Below, in pieces: positions 63,295-64,000 of a stretch of 64,000 bases of DNA (position 1 is the stretch's first letter; each line of letters starts with the position of its first letter). Location of the stretch: assembly GCA_947089145.1 (NCBI GenBank), contig CAMUJH010000009.1, positions 24,790-88,789 of the forward strand, given 5' to 3'. The position numbers and the translations under genes are program-made. Below the pieces are notes generated by a model. The model saw nothing but the letters and a program-made list of their open reading frames with translations, made no database searches and was not told the origin of the DNA. This DNA comes from an uncultured Hungatella sp. (lineage in GTDB: Bacteria > Bacillota > Clostridia > Lachnospirales > Lachnospiraceae).

Positions 63295-64000
63295 AATCAA
63301 GGCAAATCCGCAGGCTGCTGAGGAAAACCAGGTAAAGGGGAAAAATTATCGCATTACTGTTTTGACGGATGGGCTGCTGCGGCTGGAATACAGCGAAGAA
63401 GGCGTTTTTGAGGACAGGGCTACCCAGATGGTATTGTACCGGGATTTTGCGCCGGCGGATTTCCGGGTCTTGCATACAGGCGACGGGATAGAGATTCACA
63501 CGTCCAGACTTCATCTGATTTACAATGAGAGGGAGTTTTCAGATAACGGGCTGTCGGTTCAGGTAAAGGGAAACGTAAGCAATTACCGCAGTATCTGGCG
63601 CTTTGGTGAAGACGTGCAGGATTTAGGCGGGACGGCGCGGACCCTGGATGAAGCGGACGGAGCCGTAAGGCTGGATCATGGGGTGGTATCCAGGTTCGGG
63701 TATTCTGTTTTGGATGACAGCAACTCCCAGGTTATCGGAGAGGACGGATGGGTAAGCCCAAGAAAAAAGGGAGTGAAGGATCTGTACTTCTTCGGGTACG
63801 GCCATGACTATAAAGATGCCCTGAAGGCTTTTTACCGGCTTTGCGGGAAAACGCCCATGCTGCCAAGATATGCGCTGGGAAACTGGTGGAGCAGGTACTA
63901 TCCTTATACAGAGGACAGCTATATGAAGCTGATGGACCGGTTTGAGGCGGAGAAGATTCCTTTTACAGTGGCGGTTATTGACATGGACTGGCATCTGGTG
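63278..64000 (+). CDS. GH31 glycoside hydrolase, 3' end outside window
   Basis: The first 241 codons are present. The start at 63278 has GGAGAAGG upstream. N-terminal galactose-mutarotase-like beta-sandwich (Y-R-I-T-V-L-T-D-G-L-L-R-L-E-Y), then G-E-D-V-Q-D-L-G-G-T-A-R-T-L-D, a Y-F-F-G-Y-G-H-D-Y segment, and the start of the barrel at R-Y-A-L-G-N-W-W-S-R-Y-Y-P and V-I-D-M-D-W-H. This matches GH31 alpha-glucosidases / alpha-xylosidases. The catalytic Asp region lies beyond base 64000. No signal peptide; cytoplasmic. Confidence 0.93.
   Translation, partial: MKDIYKIKANPQAAEENQVKGKNYRITVLTDGLLRLEYSEEGVFEDRATQMVLYRDFAPADFRVLHTGDGIEIHTSRLHLIYNEREFSDNGLSVQVKGNVSNYRSIWRFGEDVQDLGGTARTLDEADGAVRLDHGVVSRFGYSVLDDSNSQVIGEDGWVSPRKKGVKDLYFFGYGHDYKDALKAFYRLCGKTPMLPRYALGNWWSRYYPYTEDSYMKLMDRFEAEKIPFTVAVIDMDWHLV

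Overview
The window looks like chromosomal DNA of an anaerobic, gut-type Firmicute, most likely a Lachnospiraceae / Clostridium-cluster XIVa relative. The evidence is: purine-rich Shine-Dalgarno sites (AAGGAGG type) ahead of nearly every gene, type III glutamine synthetase, class II aldolase, LuxS, the GlpP glycerol antiterminator, AraC-flanked sugar loci with a beta-glucuronidase, and oxygen-sensitive Fe-S enzymes. The organism call is inference from gene content. I saw no rRNA, tRNA, insertion sequence, prophage or CRISPR array.

Layout. 1-2.4 kb: 3' part of a surface protein with four 89-residue SpaA/Cna-B-like repeats. 2.5-14 kb: housekeeping and metabolism (malQ, a small membrane protein, a small-alarmone-hydrolase-like HD protein, thrC, fba, glnN, luxS, a Ca2+ P-type ATPase). 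14-22.2 kb: a glycerol / glycerol-3-phosphate locus (glpK, MgtC-like protein, two flavoproteins plus a DUF1667 protein resembling a GlpABC-type dehydrogenase, a NagD-like phosphatase, a glycerophosphodiesterase, and glpP). Structured terminator-like leaders lie in front of glpK and of the MgtC gene. 22.2-31.5 kb: FAH-family hydrolase, AzlCD exporter, cyclophilin, GNAT, membrane proteins, hemolysin III, RluA, a zinc phospholipase C-like protein and a hemerythrin-response-regulator fusion. 31.6-38.1 kb: a LysR regulator divergent from a Tat-lipoprotein Old-Yellow-Enzyme reductase, a zinc-ribbon protein, and a MerR / aldo-keto reductase pair whose MerR gene lacks a normal start codon.

38.3-41.8 kb: an unrecognised 1165-residue protein built from an N-terminal region and two diverged ~320-residue repeats; it is the largest unexplained gene. 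42.3-47.4 kb: a PTS locus (EIIC, PRD regulator carrying its own EIIB-EIIA domains, EIIB with an unrecognised C-terminal half, secreted esterase). 47.5-64 kb: a glycan-use region with an AraC regulator, HAD phosphatase, TM2 protein, beta-glucuronidase, NagZ-type GH3, GPH symporter, a second GH3, a three-gene sugar ABC importer with its AraC regulator, and a divergent AraC regulator with a GH31 enzyme that runs off the end.

The regions work together as sugar and glycerol uptake and breakdown under local regulators, with LuxS, nitrogen assimilation and redox enzymes as background physiology. The observations most worth following are the paired GlpP-type leaders that appear to bring an MgtC protein into the glycerol regulon, the ACG-start MerR gene, the exported OYE lipoprotein, the hemerythrin-REC fusion, the two-repeat 1165-aa protein, and the hybrid PTS locus.
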